Assembly (NCBI GenBank): GCA_016874135.1
Contig: VGVE01000001.1
Location: 27,975 to 91,974, forward strand
Direction of reading: 5' to 3'
Origin: Gammaproteobacteria bacterium
GTDB lineage: Bacteria > Pseudomonadota > Gammaproteobacteria > Pseudomonadales > Azotimanducaceae
DNA length: 64,000 nucleotides
Shown here: one piece after another, positions 45,536 to 55,212 of the stretch
Position numbering within the stretch: the first letter of the stretch is position 1
How the letters are laid out: each line of letters begins with the position of its first letter
The notes under the pieces: generated by a model
What the model was told of the DNA's origin: nothing
Database searches by the model: none
The model's input: the letters and a program-made list of their open reading frames with translations, nothing else
Program-made: the position numbers and the translations under genes

Positions 45536-45605
45536 GCCTGATTCCCTGGACTTCAGTACCTGATCAGGTGCAGGAGTATATGCGGGCGATTGCAATCGCC
45601 AGGGA

Positions 45606-46403
45606 TCAGGTGATGTCAGGTGTGACCTTGGTCTCGCCGATCTGGCAAGGTGTGTCGTGCTCGATCGTCCGGTCCGCGATCACCAGCGCGCACTGTGTTC
45701 CTGCTTGTACAACGGCGCCAATTTTCTGACGGTTTGAATCCGTAACCGTTTCGAGCAGCTGCGCTTTCGACGATCCCTGCCAGCGCACGCGGACGAGGTT
45801 CTTTTTGACCTGGCCACGATGCTGGGCGCGTGCCACGACTTCCTGACCCAGATAACACCCCTTGTCGAAAGATACGACTCCTGCCTCGATGAGTCCAAGC
45901 GCCTGCGGCAGGAACCGTCCTGACGTTTCTGCAGTCAACAGCACACGATCACTGGCGGTGAGGGCATTCACGAGCGCGGTCGTCGCCGCAGCGGATGGCG
46001 GCGAAGCGCTGATCCGGATGTCGAAGGAGCCGGTATCCGCAATACCGCATTCGACATCGAAGGCGGGCGCAGCATCGAGTTTTGCGCGCACTTTTGCGAA
46101 GCGGAGATAGATCGTTAGAAAACGGATCAGGGTTTCACCCAGGCTCACGTGCACGATGCAATCCACTCCACCGTCCCTGGTACCACCTAAGTCGCCATCC
46201 GGTGCTTCAATCAACTTCAACCATCCGTTGGCGATCACCCTGCCTTTGATGTCGCAAAATGCGCCTGGCGACCAGCGTCGTGTGTCGAGCGCTGTCGTAT
46301 CGCACGTGAGATACCCTTGGAGAAATTGCGCGGCCGCGGCGCCTTCGAAATGAACGAGGGCGAGGTTGTCCACGCCAAGGATGCGGGCAGGATCAGTATT
46401 CAT
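45606..46403 (-). CDS. ygfZ: tRNA-modifying/Fe-S protein YgfZ (folate-binding)
   Basis: This 265-residue GcvT-like protein has the diagnostic YgfZ motif KGCYLGQEVVARAQHRG. The N-terminal FLQGYLTCDTTAL and SPGAFCDIKGRVIANGWL are typical of the family. YgfZ binds folate and supports the repair or assembly of certain Fe-S enzymes such as MiaB. It is divergent from sdhE, as in many gammaproteobacteria. The ATG at 46403 is preferred; a GTG seven codons upstream (46424) is possible. Confidence 0.92.
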   Translation of the reverse strand: MNTDPARILGVDNLALVHFEGAAAAQFLQGYLTCDTTALDTRRWSPGAFCDIKGRVIANGWLKLIEAPDGDLGGTRDGGVDCIVHVSLGETLIRFLTIYLRFAKVRAKLDAAPAFDVECGIADTGSFDIRISASPPSAAATTALVNALTASDRVLLTAETSGRFLPQALGLIEAGVVSFDKGCYLGQEVVARAQHRGQVKKNLVRVRWQGSSKAQLLETVTDSNRQKIGAVVQAGTQCALVIADRTIEHDTPCQIGETKVTPDIT

Positions 46404-46481
46404 CGCAACGGGCGTTTGGCTCACAGGAGTTGGCGAGTTTGTCTATGATACTCGCGTAGAGTCTAGCGTCAGGATCAGTGA

Positions 46482-46793
46482 ATGCGTACTGGGAACGGTC
46501 ACCCGGACCATGGTCAAATCAACGATATTCATGGCGGTGAGGCGTACCACCGAGCGTTCTGGCACAGCCGGCGCGGCATGCTTGAACTCGAATTCCAACT
46601 GGTTCCGTTTGTACGTGACCGTTTCAACAGGTTGAGCGAAGCACAGAAGGGTGACTATGTCCGTCTGCTCGAACACGAGGACTGGGAGATTTTTGACTGG
46701 CTGCAGGGGCGGAAGACCCCGGCGGATGCAGCGTTGCAGGTACTTGTGCGCGAGATCAACGAATACAACGCTGTTCCCCGTGGGCCGCTTTGA
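46482..46793 (+). CDS. sdhE: FAD assembly factor SdhE
   Basis: This 103-residue protein has the SdhE signature RRGMLELEFQLVPF, whose RGxxE motif is needed for flavinylation of succinate dehydrogenase SdhA. LLEHEDWEIFDWLQG follows. Its N-terminal extension of about 25 residues before the motif is longer than in E. coli. It is divergent from ygfZ and directly upstream of a ygfX-like remnant, the conserved trio. Confidence 0.9.
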   Translation: MRTGNGHPDHGQINDIHGGEAYHRAFWHSRRGMLELEFQLVPFVRDRFNRLSEAQKGDYVRLLEHEDWEIFDWLQGRKTPADAALQVLVREINEYNAVPRGPL

Positions 46794-46946
46794 CGCGTGG
46801 GGTGTGCGCAGTAGCAAAGACCAGTAGGTCAAACCGGGCGAGAAGGGCTGGGAGGATAGTCAGTACAGGCAGGACAGGCGGGGCTACTGCAGCTGTCACC
46901 ACAATGGGATTCCAGCGGCTTCGGCTTCAGCTACCGGGCGGCGGCA

Positions 46947-47273
46947 TTGACGGTAGATTGTCACCCGGATAGCAGACGACTGACGTTGCACGTTCTGCTG
47001 GTTCTGCTCCTTATGACCGGTGGCTGGTTGTGGTTCGGTACTTCAGGTGCTGCGTTGATGCTGCTCTGGGGTGAAGCGAACCGGCCGTTCCGACAGCCGT
47101 AGGTGCTGGAGGGTCCGATCGAGCGAGTCGCTGAAATCCGGCTTTACAGCATAATGTTGGTACTGCGTTTGTACCGGGGCGAATTCACCTGTGTTTTCGC
47201 TGATGAGATGGCACCCGCCGAGTACGCCGAGTTGCGTCGCATGCTGAAAGCGCAGCTCGAAGGCCTGTTGTGA
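46947..47273 (+). pseudogene. ygfX: YgfX-like membrane protein, interrupted by TAG
   Basis: One frame translates first as a membrane segment (SRRLTLHVLLVLLLMTGGWLW). After a TAG at 47100-47102 it continues without shift as VLEGPIERVAEIRLYS, MLVLRLYRGEFTCVF and AEYAELRRMLKAQLEGLL. Together these match the YgfX/CptA layout of two helices followed by a small soluble domain, and YgfX normally follows SdhE. No ATG or GTG opens the frame. The TTG at 46947 is the only start candidate, so the 5' part is also doubtful. The 46794-46946 stretch has no other convincing gene. It could be a decayed gene or a sequence error. Confidence 0.55.
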
Positions 47274-47294
47274 CCGTTGTGTTGAATTGCGTAG

Positions 47295-48911
47295 TCAGCC
47301 CACAGGGCGCAGGACGTTGAGGTGCTCCATCGAACCCGGGAACAGGATTGTGTCCTCCGACCTTGACAGTGCATCGGGATAGTCGAGCGTGTAGTGCAAA
47401 CCACGGCTTTCTTTGCGAGCGGCAGCGCAGCGCACAATGAGCTCTGCGATCGTTACCAGATTGCGCAACTCAATCAGGTCATTGGAGACACGGTAGTGCC
47501 GGTAGTATTCGTTGATTTCCTGCTTCAGCAGGTCCAGTCGCCGCTGTGCCCGTTCCAGGCGCTTGGTGGTGCGCACGATGCCGACGTAGTCCCACATGAA
47601 CCGACGCAGTTCATCCCAGTTGTGGGCGATGACCACGTCCTCATCTGAATCCACAACCTGGCTTTCGTCCCAGTGGGGAATGCGTACTCTTTCTTCCGGC
47701 TGATGCAGCTGGGTAACGATGTGATCAGCCGCTGAACGTGCGTAGACTAGGCACTCAAGCAGGGAATTGCTGGCTAGGCGGTTGGCGCCATGCAGACCGG
47801 TGCAACTGGTTTCGCCGATGGCATAAAGACCAGGCACATCGGTCGCACCGTGTTCATCGACGACGACACCGCCGCAGGTGTAATGCGCTGCAGGAACTAC
47901 AGGTATCGGGTCGCGGGTGATATCAATGCCGAACTCGAGACACCGTGCGGCAATCGTCGGGAAGTGCGCGCGGATGAACTCCGGGGGGCGGTGCGAGATG
48001 TCGAGGTAGACACAGTCCGCACCGGTCCTTTTCATTTCGTGGTCGATGGCACGGGCCACGATGTCCCTCGGTGCCAGTTCACCGAGTTCGTGAAAACGAT
48101 CCATGAATCTGCGGCCGTCACGCAGACGCAGCACGCCACCTTCTCCACGAACCGCTTCCGAGATAAGAAAGGATTTGGCGTGGGGGTGATACAGGCACGT
48201 TGGATGGAACTGGTTGAACTCGAGATTGGCGACGCGGCAGCCTGAGCGCCAGGCCATGGCGATGCCGTCCCCGGTCGAACTATCGGGATTGCTGGTGTAC
48301 AGATAGACCTTGCTCGCCCCACCGGTGGCGAGGATCACGAAACGGGCCTGGAATACCTCAACGTGGCCTGAGGAGCGGTTGAGCACATAGGCGCCGCTGA
48401 TGCGGCTGGAGTAACGTCCGAGACGGGACCGGTTGATCAGGTCGATGGCGAGCCGGTCGTTGAAGAACTGGATGTTTTCGTGATCGAGTACGCGCTGCGT
48501 CAACGATGTCGTGATGGCCTTGCCGGTGGCGTCCGCCACGTGGAGGATGCGACGGAACGAGTGCCCACCTTCACGGGTCAGGTGGTATTCGTTGTCCTCG
48601 CGGTCGAACTCGACACCCCATTCGACCAAAGCGTTGATTGCAGTGGTGGCATTCCGAACGGTGAATTCAACGGCATCGCGGTCACATAAACCGGCACCCG
48701 CGGATAACGTATCGGCGATGTGGGATTCTTCGCTGTCCTCTGTGGAAGTGACGGCCGCGACGCCACCCTGGGCCCAATGGGATGAACCGGATCCGATGTC
48801 TCCTTTGGCAATGACGGTAACCCGGGCATGAGATGCCAGGTGGAGTGCGGCGGACAGACCTGCAGCACCACCGCCGATGATGAGGATGTCTGTGGAAAAA
48901 CGCTGGTTCAT
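47295..48911 (-). CDS. nadB: L-aspartate oxidase
   Basis: This 538-residue flavoprotein oxidises L-aspartate to iminoaspartate, the first step of de novo NAD synthesis. It shows the FAD motif [20 protein letters not shown], the AQGGVAAV segment, the active-site region [16 protein letters not shown], and [15 protein letters not shown]. The C-terminal helical domain is complete. It is divergent from the rpoE operon, exactly as in Pseudomonas. The ATG at 48909-48911 matches the family start. Confidence 0.96.
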   Translation of the reverse strand: MNQRFSTDILIIGGGAAGLSAALHLASHARVTVIAKGDIGSGSSHWAQGGVAAVTSTEDSEESHIADTLSAGAGLCDRDAVEFTVRNATTAINALVEWGVEFDREDNEYHLTREGGHSFRRILHVADATGKAITTSLTQRVLDHENIQFFNDRLAIDLINRSRLGRYSSRISGAYVLNRSSGHVEVFQARFVILATGGASKVYLYTSNPDSSTGDGIAMAWRSGCRVANLEFNQFHPTCLYHPHAKSFLISEAVRGEGGVLRLRDGRRFMDRFHELGELAPRDIVARAIDHEMKRTGADCVYLDISHRPPEFIRAHFPTIAARCLEFGIDITRDPIPVVPAAHYTCGGVVVDEHGATDVPGLYAIGETSCTGLHGANRLASNSLLECLVYARSAADHIVTQLHQPEERVRIPHWDESQVVDSDEDVVIAHNWDELRRFMWDYVGIVRTTKRLERAQRRLDLLKQEINEYYRHYRVSNDLIELRNLVTIAELIVRCAAARKESRGLHYTLDYPDALSRSEDTILFPGSMEHLNVLRPVG

Positions 48912-48944
48912 TTGGCGCAGACAGGGACTTGGCGAGTACCAGCT

Positions 48945-48950
48945 AGTATA
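48945..48950 (-). promoter_or_regulatory. putative -10 element of nadB
   Basis: On the minus strand TATACT lies 34 bases before the nadB ATG. No good -35 was found; the short ACAGG/CCTGT inverted repeat beside it may be incidental. Confidence 0.3.
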
Positions 48951-49038
48951 AACAGGACCCTGTCGTCAGAATATCGGCGGGTTTCACCTGGATGGGAAGG
49001 GACGGGCAGGATTGGGGCAGAGTACGGACTAGGAACTT

Positions 49039-49595
49039 GTGCGCCGAGTGAAAAAGGGTGATCAGGCCGCGTTTGATCTACTGTTTACGCGCTATCAGCA
49101 TCGCATTCACCAGCTCATCAGCCGCTTCATCCGCGACCCGGAAGAAGTTCTGAATGTGGCGCAGGAAGCTTTCATCAAGGCATGGCGGGAGCTCCCCCAG
49201 TTCCGTGGCGACAGTCAGTTCTACACGTGGCTTTACCGCATTGCGGTCAACTGTGCGAAAAATCACCTGGCCGGTCGCGATCGGAGACCTTTGACTGTCG
49301 ACCTCGATATGGATGATGAGGAGGCAGAATCTTTGCGTCATCGGCTGACCCCGACAACCCCGAATCTCTTAACGTCAGGGACGAGCTGGAGGCCGCGATT
49401 TTCGCCGCGGTTGCGGAATTGCCCGAAGACCTTCGCAGCGCCCTTACCCTGTGTGAGTTCGATGACATGAGTTACGAAGAAATCGCGACGGTGATGGGCT
49501 GTCCGGTCGGAACGGTGAGGTCACGCATCTTCCGCGCCCGGGAAGCCATCGATGAGCGGATTCGTCCCGTGCTCGGCAGACGGGGCACCCGATGA
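49039..49595 (+). pseudogene. rpoE: RpoE/AlgU-type ECF sigma factor, split by a frameshift
   Basis: The first frame (from GTG 49039, AGGAA site upstream) gives sigma region 2: GDQAAFDLLFTRYQHRIHQL and EAFIKAWRELPQFRGDSQFYTWLYRIAVNCAKN. After about 49330 the homology moves to the -1 frame, which reads ESLNVRDELEAAIF, ELPEDLRSALTLCEFD, SYEEIATVMGCPVGTVRSRIF (region 4) and ends at TGA 49593-49595. Adding one base near the TCTTT at 49330-49334 restores a normal AlgU-like protein. Both halves are well conserved, so this is a recent mutation, a sequence error or, less likely, recoding. The intact downstream rseA-rseB-rseC-mucD genes support a functional ancestor. Confidence 0.8.
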
Positions 49596-49737
49596 AGGGC
49601 AGTATCGCCGCGTTCAATGCGCGGATCGGCATATTTTACGAAAGACCGGTGAACTTCCCGCGCGCCGCTGACTCCAAACTCACGCGAACGACCGGATTGT
49701 CCAGGTCGGCACACAGCGTTTGTCCGGAATAACCGAG

Positions 49738-50316
49738 ATGTCAGAACAGCTCAAGGAATCCCTCTCTGCAGCCGTGGATGATGCGGCGGATGAATTCGAG
49801 TTGCGCCGAGTGCTCGACGAAACTGGACGCAACGACGCGCTGCACGGCACGTTTGGGCGCTATCAGCTGGTGAAGTCAGTTTTACGAGGGGAGACCAGCA
49901 CACAGACACTGCGTGATCGGCACGAATTGCAACAACGGATACGGGCGTCGTTCGAGGAAGAAACACCTGCCGATCAGCAGGAAGAAACCACAGCGGAACC
50001 GGACAAAGCGCCTGCTGCGGCTTCGCAGCGGTCAGTACGTCTCGGTATTGCCGCCGCTGCGGCGATTGCCGTGTTGACGGCGCTTGTTGTCGGCTTCACT
50101 CCAACAACCACGGATGATGTGCCGCTGATCGCCGCACAACCTGGCGCGCCCCTCGATACGACTGTTGTGAGTGCAGATCCGGTCAGTCGTCCGGATGGCG
50201 CTGCGCGCGATTCTGCCGAGCGAGTGGAAACTATCCCGGACGGGGTTGTCGACCGACATCGTCAGTATCTTGAGCGCCACCGATCCGGTGATATCGTCGA
50301 TGAGGCATCGCCGTGA
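49738..50316 (+). CDS. rseA: anti-sigma factor RseA/MucA
   Basis: This 192-residue protein has the RseA N-terminal sigma-binding domain (SEQLKESLSAAVDDAADEFELRRVLDE), a transmembrane segment around residues 98-118 (RLGIAAAAAIAVLTALVV) and a periplasmic tail. It holds RpoE inactive at the inner membrane until stress proteases cut it. The ATG at 49738 matches the family start; an upstream codon at 49720 is less likely. About 140 bases separate it from rpoE. Confidence 0.88.
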   Translation: MSEQLKESLSAAVDDAADEFELRRVLDETGRNDALHGTFGRYQLVKSVLRGETSTQTLRDRHELQQRIRASFEEETPADQQEETTAEPDKAPAAASQRSVRLGIAAAAAIAVLTALVVGFTPTTTDDVPLIAAQPGAPLDTTVVSADPVSRPDGAARDSAERVETIPDGVVDRHRQYLERHRSGDIVDEASP

Positions 50317-51194
50317 TGAAGGCGCGGTTTCCGACCTGGGTGGGCCGGGGAATCCTGTATCTCCTGCCGCTGGCAGCCGATGCCAACGATTCGCAGCGTG
50401 CTGATGATCGTGCAGCCCTCCCGCCTCAGCAGTTGATCAAACAACTGAGCAAAGCGGGTACACAAGCGGGGCTGTGGGGTGCGCTTGTGGCGTTTGATGG
50501 TGAGCGGATCACCGCACTCGAACTGTCAAAGTCCGGGACGCGTGTGCCGACTGATCCGATCAACACGAAGGCGGCCGGCACCGCGAGTCTTGCCGTGGAA
50601 CTGTTGCGGGATTTTCCTGCAACCGGATTGTTGCGGGCGGCGGCGTCCTATGAGGTTCCGTCGTGCCCCGGCCGGCCAATCGCCGGTCGTTGGGTCGCCT
50701 GTTTCTCGGCTGCACCGAAAGACACTCACAGGCACGGTTATGAAGTCTGGATGGATGTCAGCGTGCCTGCAGTACTGGCTGTTTCAGTACTCAGTACGGA
50801 TGGCTTCTTGCTCGAATCGGCTCGGTTCGTGCGACCGGAACCGGGGCGATTGCGCTCCAGGGGTTCCACTCGCGAGAAAGAGACTGGGGCACCACCTGCA
50901 TTGCCACGATGGTTGCCTGAGGGATTTGTACTGCGATCCTGGATGCTTTCCGAGGAAGAGACGGTGATGCGCTTCAGCGATGGTGTTGCCGGCTTTACGT
51001 TGTATGCGACGCCCTTCGAAGGTGACCGCCTGGATACCGGCGAAACAGTGCACGGTGCATCAGTGGTGGTGGATCGCCTGACCCAACAACAAGGTGAGCC
51101 TGCGCCGCTGACTACGGTGGCGGGAGAAGTCCCTCTTGCCACTGCGCGTCGTACCCTCATCGGGCTGAATTCCTGGCGTCATAAGTGCGATTGA
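50316..51194 (+). CDS. rseB: periplasmic sigma-E regulator RseB/MucB
   Basis: This 292-residue exported protein shows the MucB/RseB C-terminal domain: WLPEGFVLRSWMLSEEETVMRFSDGVAGFTLYAT, then GASVVVDRLT and VAGEVPLATARRTL. The N-terminal lipoprotein-like domain is weakly recognisable and the protein is shorter than the usual 310-320 residues. RseB binds RseA and shields it from DegS-type cleavage. Its ATG overlaps the rseA stop (TGATG). Position in the operon makes the call firm despite divergence. Confidence 0.85.
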   Translation: MKARFPTWVGRGILYLLPLAADANDSQRADDRAALPPQQLIKQLSKAGTQAGLWGALVAFDGERITALELSKSGTRVPTDPINTKAAGTASLAVELLRDFPATGLLRAAASYEVPSCPGRPIAGRWVACFSAAPKDTHRHGYEVWMDVSVPAVLAVSVLSTDGFLLESARFVRPEPGRLRSRGSTREKETGAPPALPRWLPEGFVLRSWMLSEEETVMRFSDGVAGFTLYATPFEGDRLDTGETVHGASVVVDRLTQQQGEPAPLTTVAGEVPLATARRTLIGLNSWRHKCD

Positions 51195-51679
51195 TCACCA
51201 AGTCCAGCGATTCCCCTCCGGATGACACGTTACGATGCGATGGCGTGCTGGTTGGCGGAGCAGGTGGTCAGCCCATGTTCAGGTTGGAAACGTCACCATC
51301 CACAGCATGTGCCAGCTGTTCGAACCACTTGCAGGTTGGCTGCCGGACTGGCGTTCAGATTGAAAGTGATGTGGTGTTATCCAGTGCTTCGCTTGCCGCA
51401 TCGCATCCAGTGCGTGCATGCTTGTTGTGGCCACGTCGCGCCTTCAATCGGGCAGTGATCGCTGTGTATGGGCTGCCCATGGCAGGTCTCGTCGTCGGAG
51501 TTTTCGCGGCGGCAGGTGCAGATGGTGCTAGGGAAGCAGCAATTCTTGTGTGTGCTGGAGTGATGCTCGGTCTTGTCGCGGGCTGGCTGATGGCAACGGA
51601 GCCCGTGCCGCAGATCGTGACGCTCCCGGATGCATCAACGGACTTCATTCACTCAGAGGACCCAGGAACAAAGAGATGA
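51185..51679 (+). CDS. rseC: RseC/MucC-like inner-membrane protein
   Basis: This 164-residue protein has an N-terminal cysteine-rich part (ACASCSNHLQVGC) and two membrane helices (about 89-109 and 115-133), the layout of SoxR-reducing/RseC/MucC proteins. These modulate the sigma-E response or, in the Rsx complex, redox signalling. The GTG at 51185 overlaps rseB by ten bases, and the stop overlaps mucD by four. Confidence 0.85.
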   Translation: MRLITKSSDSPPDDTLRCDGVLVGGAGGQPMFRLETSPSTACASCSNHLQVGCRTGVQIESDVVLSSASLAASHPVRACLLWPRRAFNRAVIAVYGLPMAGLVVGVFAAAGADGAREAAILVCAGVMLGLVAGWLMATEPVPQIVTLPDASTDFIHSEDPGTKR

Positions 51680-53082
51680 CCAGGATTTCGCGGTGTGTCG
51701 CAGTTGCACTCGCATGTTTCTTCTTGCAAACGTCCGTCCAGAACACATGGGCGGTCGAAGGGTTGCCGGATTTCACTCTCATGGTTGAGGAGAATTCACC
51801 GGCGGTGGTGAACATCTCATCGGAGCGAGATCAGCAGGACCCACCTGGCAGGGGTTCTCGCGATCGGGAAGCAGAAGAATTTTTCCGCCGTTTCTTCCCG
51901 CCGGACCAATTCCCGCGTCCTGATGCACGTGAGCCCCGTTCCCTCGGCTCGGGATTCATCATCAGCAAGGATGGCTACATCCTTACCAATTTCCATGTCG
52001 TTGATCAGGCGGATACGGTGAAGGTAAGACTCTCTGACCGGCGTGAGCTGGATGCTGAGATTGTCGGCAGCGATCAACGCTCGGATCTTGCCCTGCTCAA
52101 GGTCAAGGCCACCAATCTGCCTGTGGTAAGACTCGGCAAGTCGGAGTCGCTCAAGGTTGGTGAATGGGTGTTGGCGATTGGCTCGCCGTTTGGTTTCGAC
52201 TACTCGGTAACCGCCGGCATTGTCAGCGCCAAGGGCCGCAGTCTGCCGACTGTGCGTAACGAGAATTACGTACCGTTCATCCAGACTGATGTGGCCATCA
52301 ACCCTGGTAACAGCGGTGGCCCGCTCTTTAATCTCGCCGGTGAAGTGATCGGTATCAATTCGCAGATCTATTCAAACTCCGGCGGATTCATGGGGGTTTC
52401 ATTCGCGATTCCCATCGATGTGGCGATGGAGGTTGTACAACAGCTGCGCAGTTCCGGGCGTGTATCACGGGGCTGGCTGGGTGTTGTCATCCAGGAAGTG
52501 AACCGTGACCTTGCAGAGTCGTTTGGCCTTGACCGGCCGCATGGCGCGCTGGTTTCGAAGGTGCTCGAGAGTGGCCCAGCCGCCAAAGGCGGGTTGATGG
52601 AAGGAGACATCATCACCGCGTTCAACGGCAAAGATATCGATCGGTCTGCGGAACTTCCGCACTACGTGGGCCGAGTCGCGGCCGGTTCGGAAGCGCGGCT
52701 CGATATCGTCCGTAACGGCGAGCGCAAGATGCTGAACCTCAAAGTGGGCGAGCTTACCGATGAAAGTGGCGAGACCACGACGAATAATAGTGATGGTTCG
52801 TCACGGCAGAACACCATCGGCCTGACGGTCGAGGGACTGGACGCGGCCACGCGTGAACAACTCGGCATCGAACACGGTGTTCGGGTGGTACGAAGCAGCG
52901 GGGCGTCGGCGAATGCAGGCATCATCGAAGGCGATATCGTGCTGCGACTTAACAACGCGGTGATTGCCTCTACCGCCGATTTTGATCGTGCCGTGAGCGC
53001 TCTGCCGGCCGGTAAGTCGGTTCCGGTTCTGGTGCAGCGGGGTGGTGGCTCCGTGTTCCTGGCGTTGCGGGTTCCCAACTGA
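51676..53082 (+). CDS. mucD: DegP/MucD-type periplasmic serine protease
   Basis: This 468-residue HtrA protease/chaperone has a signal peptide (CVAVALACFFLQTSV, cleaved before the mature start near AVEGLPDF). The protease domain carries the triad His in ILTNFHVVDQAD, Asp in SDLALLKVK and Ser in GNSGGPLFN. Two PDZ domains follow (about 265-350 and 375-465). It degrades misfolded envelope proteins. The ATG at 51676 overlaps the rseC stop by four bases, completing the five-gene envelope-stress operon. Confidence 0.95.
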   Translation: MTRISRCVAVALACFFLQTSVQNTWAVEGLPDFTLMVEENSPAVVNISSERDQQDPPGRGSRDREAEEFFRRFFPPDQFPRPDAREPRSLGSGFIISKDGYILTNFHVVDQADTVKVRLSDRRELDAEIVGSDQRSDLALLKVKATNLPVVRLGKSESLKVGEWVLAIGSPFGFDYSVTAGIVSAKGRSLPTVRNENYVPFIQTDVAINPGNSGGPLFNLAGEVIGINSQIYSNSGGFMGVSFAIPIDVAMEVVQQLRSSGRVSRGWLGVVIQEVNRDLAESFGLDRPHGALVSKVLESGPAAKGGLMEGDIITAFNGKDIDRSAELPHYVGRVAAGSEARLDIVRNGERKMLNLKVGELTDESGETTTNNSDGSSRQNTIGLTVEGLDAATREQLGIEHGVRVVRSSGASANAGIIEGDIVLRLNNAVIASTADFDRAVSALPAGKSVPVLVQRGGGSVFLALRVPN

Positions 53083-53128
53083 GCTGGGAGCCCTGAGCGC
53101 GCCAGGATCGCCTATTGACTTCCGACAT

Positions 53129-53160
53129 TCGGGATCGGTCTGACCGGAGCACGATCCCGA
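53129..53160. repeat. 9-bp inverted repeat in the mucD-lepA gap
   Basis: TCGGGATCG (53129-53137) and CGATCCCGA (53152-53160) are perfect inverted repeats with a 14-base loop. They lie 47 bases after mucD and have no T-run. The rest of the 302-base gap (53083-53384) shows no ORF I believe in and no convincing promoter. Confidence 0.5.
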
Positions 53161-53384
53161 TGGACGACAATTCCTATTGCGATCAGGGGGCCATCAGTGG
53201 CGGCCGCCGATTCACTTGGCTGCCGTGGTGTCCCGCACAATCGCCTCCTTGAACAGGTTCGGCTACACTGCCGCGCCTCGCTCGGTCCGGTGCCCCTTTA
53301 TCCAGCCCGGATCGCCGGCAGGTTCGAACCCAGTGGGTCAAGTTTCGGCCCGCTAACGCACACCCGCTCAATCACGGAATTACA

Positions 53385-55178
53385 GTGCCCGCAATCGAGC
53401 ACATCAGAAATTTTTCGATCATTGCCCACATCGACCATGGCAAATCGACACTGGCTGACCGCTTCATCCAGATGTGTGGCGGGCTCAGTGAACGGGAGAT
53501 GGAAGACCAGGTTCTGGATTCCATGGACCTCGAGCGCGAACGAGGCATTACCATCAAAGCGCAAAGTGTCACGCTGCCGTTCACGTCGAGGGACGGACGA
53601 ACCTACCAGTTGAACTTCATTGACACACCGGGACACGTGGATTTCAGCTATGAAGTTTCACGCAGCCTCGCCGCCTGTGAAGGTGCGTTGCTCGTTGTCG
53701 ATGCTGCTCAGGGCGTCGAAGCACAGTCGGTAGCCAACTGTTACACCGCGGTGGAGCAAGGTCTCGAAGTCTTGCCGGTGCTGAACAAGATTGATCTGCC
53801 GCAGGCTGATCCGGAAAAAGTAACCCAGGAGATCGTCGACATCATCGGACTCGATGTCACCGACATCTCCAAGGTGAGCGCCAAGACCGGGGAGGGCGTC
53901 CGCGACCTTCTGGAGCGGCTGATTGAGGACATTCCGCCTCCCCCGGGTGACGTCGCGGCGCCATTGCAGGCGCTGATCATCGACTCCTGGTTTGATAACT
54001 ATCTCGGCATCGTGTCGCTGGTGCGGGTGATGCAAGGCACGCTTGCTAAAGGCGATCGTTTTACCGTCAAGTCCATAGGTCGCAGTTATGAAGTGGATGA
54101 AATTGGACGCTTCACCCCCAAACGCAAAGCTGGAAAAACACTGGCAGCGGGCGAGGTGGGCTATGTGGTCGCCGGCATCAAGGACATTCGCGGAGCGCCG
54201 GTCGGCGATACGCTGATTCCGCACGGCAAACCGGATACCCCGGCGCTGCCAGGATTTGCGAAGGCTAAGCCGCAGGTGTACGCGGGGCTGTTCCCGGTGA
54301 TATCCGATGACTTCGAAGCCTTCCGCGAGGCGCTTGAGAAACTCCGACTCAACGATGCTTCGTTGTTTTATGAGCCGGAATCCTCTGATGCTTTGGGCTT
54401 TGGATTCCGCTGCGGCTTTCTCGGCATGTTGCACATGGAGATCGTGCAGGAGCGTCTTGAGCGGGAATACGATCTCAATCTGATTACCACGGCGCCCACG
54501 GTGGTTTACGAGGTTGAGAAGACAGATCGATCGGTCATTCTGGTCGACAATCCGTCGAAACTACCTGCCCAATACAATGAGATCCGCGAGCCGATTGCGG
54601 AGGCCAACATTCTTGTTCCACAGGAGCATGTTGGCGCGGTGATCACGCTGTGCATCGAACGGCGAGGGGTACAGAAGAACCTGCAGTACAGCGCTGGCCA
54701 GGTCTCTCTGCACTATGAGTTGCCGATGAACGAAGTGGTTATGGACTTTTTCGACAAGCTCAAATCTGTCAGCCGCGGATTCGCGTCGCTCGACTATTCG
54801 TTTAAACGTTTCGATCCGGCCAAGCTGGTGCGGCTCGATATCATGATAAATGCTGAGCGGGTGGATGCGCTTGCCATGATCGTGTACAAGGATGATGCCC
54901 AGAGTCGGGGGCGCTCGCTGACGGAGAAGATGAAAGAACTCATTCCGCGCCAGATGTTCGATGTTGCCATCCAGGCGGCCATCGGCGGTCAGATCATCGC
55001 CCGTACCACCGTGAAGGCGCTGCGTAAGAACGTCACAGCCAAGTGTTATGGTGGCGATATCACGCGCAAACGGAAGCTTCTGGAGAAGCAGAAGGAAGGC
55101 AAGAAGCGCATGAAGCAGCTTGGGCGTGTGGAGATTCCGCAGGATGCCTTTCTGGCCGCGCTCAAGGTCGATCGGTGA
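53385..55178 (+). CDS. lepA: elongation factor 4 (LepA)
   Basis: This 597-residue translational GTPase is a ribosome-associated factor linked to 30S biogenesis and translocation. It has the G1 motif [13 protein letters not shown], switch [28 protein letters not shown] and the LepA-specific C-terminal domain with [34 protein letters not shown]. It begins with GTG at 53385, and no strong ribosome site is visible. It is followed by lepB after 34 bases. Confidence 0.97.
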   Translation: MPAIEHIRNFSIIAHIDHGKSTLADRFIQMCGGLSEREMEDQVLDSMDLERERGITIKAQSVTLPFTSRDGRTYQLNFIDTPGHVDFSYEVSRSLAACEGALLVVDAAQGVEAQSVANCYTAVEQGLEVLPVLNKIDLPQADPEKVTQEIVDIIGLDVTDISKVSAKTGEGVRDLLERLIEDIPPPPGDVAAPLQALIIDSWFDNYLGIVSLVRVMQGTLAKGDRFTVKSIGRSYEVDEIGRFTPKRKAGKTLAAGEVGYVVAGIKDIRGAPVGDTLIPHGKPDTPALPGFAKAKPQVYAGLFPVISDDFEAFREALEKLRLNDASLFYEPESSDALGFGFRCGFLGMLHMEIVQERLEREYDLNLITTAPTVVYEVEKTDRSVILVDNPSKLPAQYNEIREPIAEANILVPQEHVGAVITLCIERRGVQKNLQYSAGQVSLHYELPMNEVVMDFFDKLKSVSRGFASLDYSFKRFDPAKLVRLDIMINAERVDALAMIVYKDDAQSRGRSLTEKMKELIPRQMFDVAIQAAIGGQIIARTTVKALRKNVTAKCYGGDITRKRKLLEKQKEGKKRMKQLGRVEIPQDAFLAALKVDR

Positions 55179-55212
55179 GAGTGAGATGACGACGAGGGCA
55201 GGGCAGAGTTAA

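Noticed and set aside
46790..46972. A 60-codon frame overlapping the sdhE stop
   Set aside because: The translation is basic and low in complexity with no resemblance to YgfX; the YgfX-like signal is in another frame.
49032..49038. GGAACTT, identical to the sigma-E -35 consensus, just before rpoE
   Set aside because: No matching -10 (TCTGA/TCAAA) lies 15-17 bases downstream, and it falls within the ribosome site directly before the start codon.
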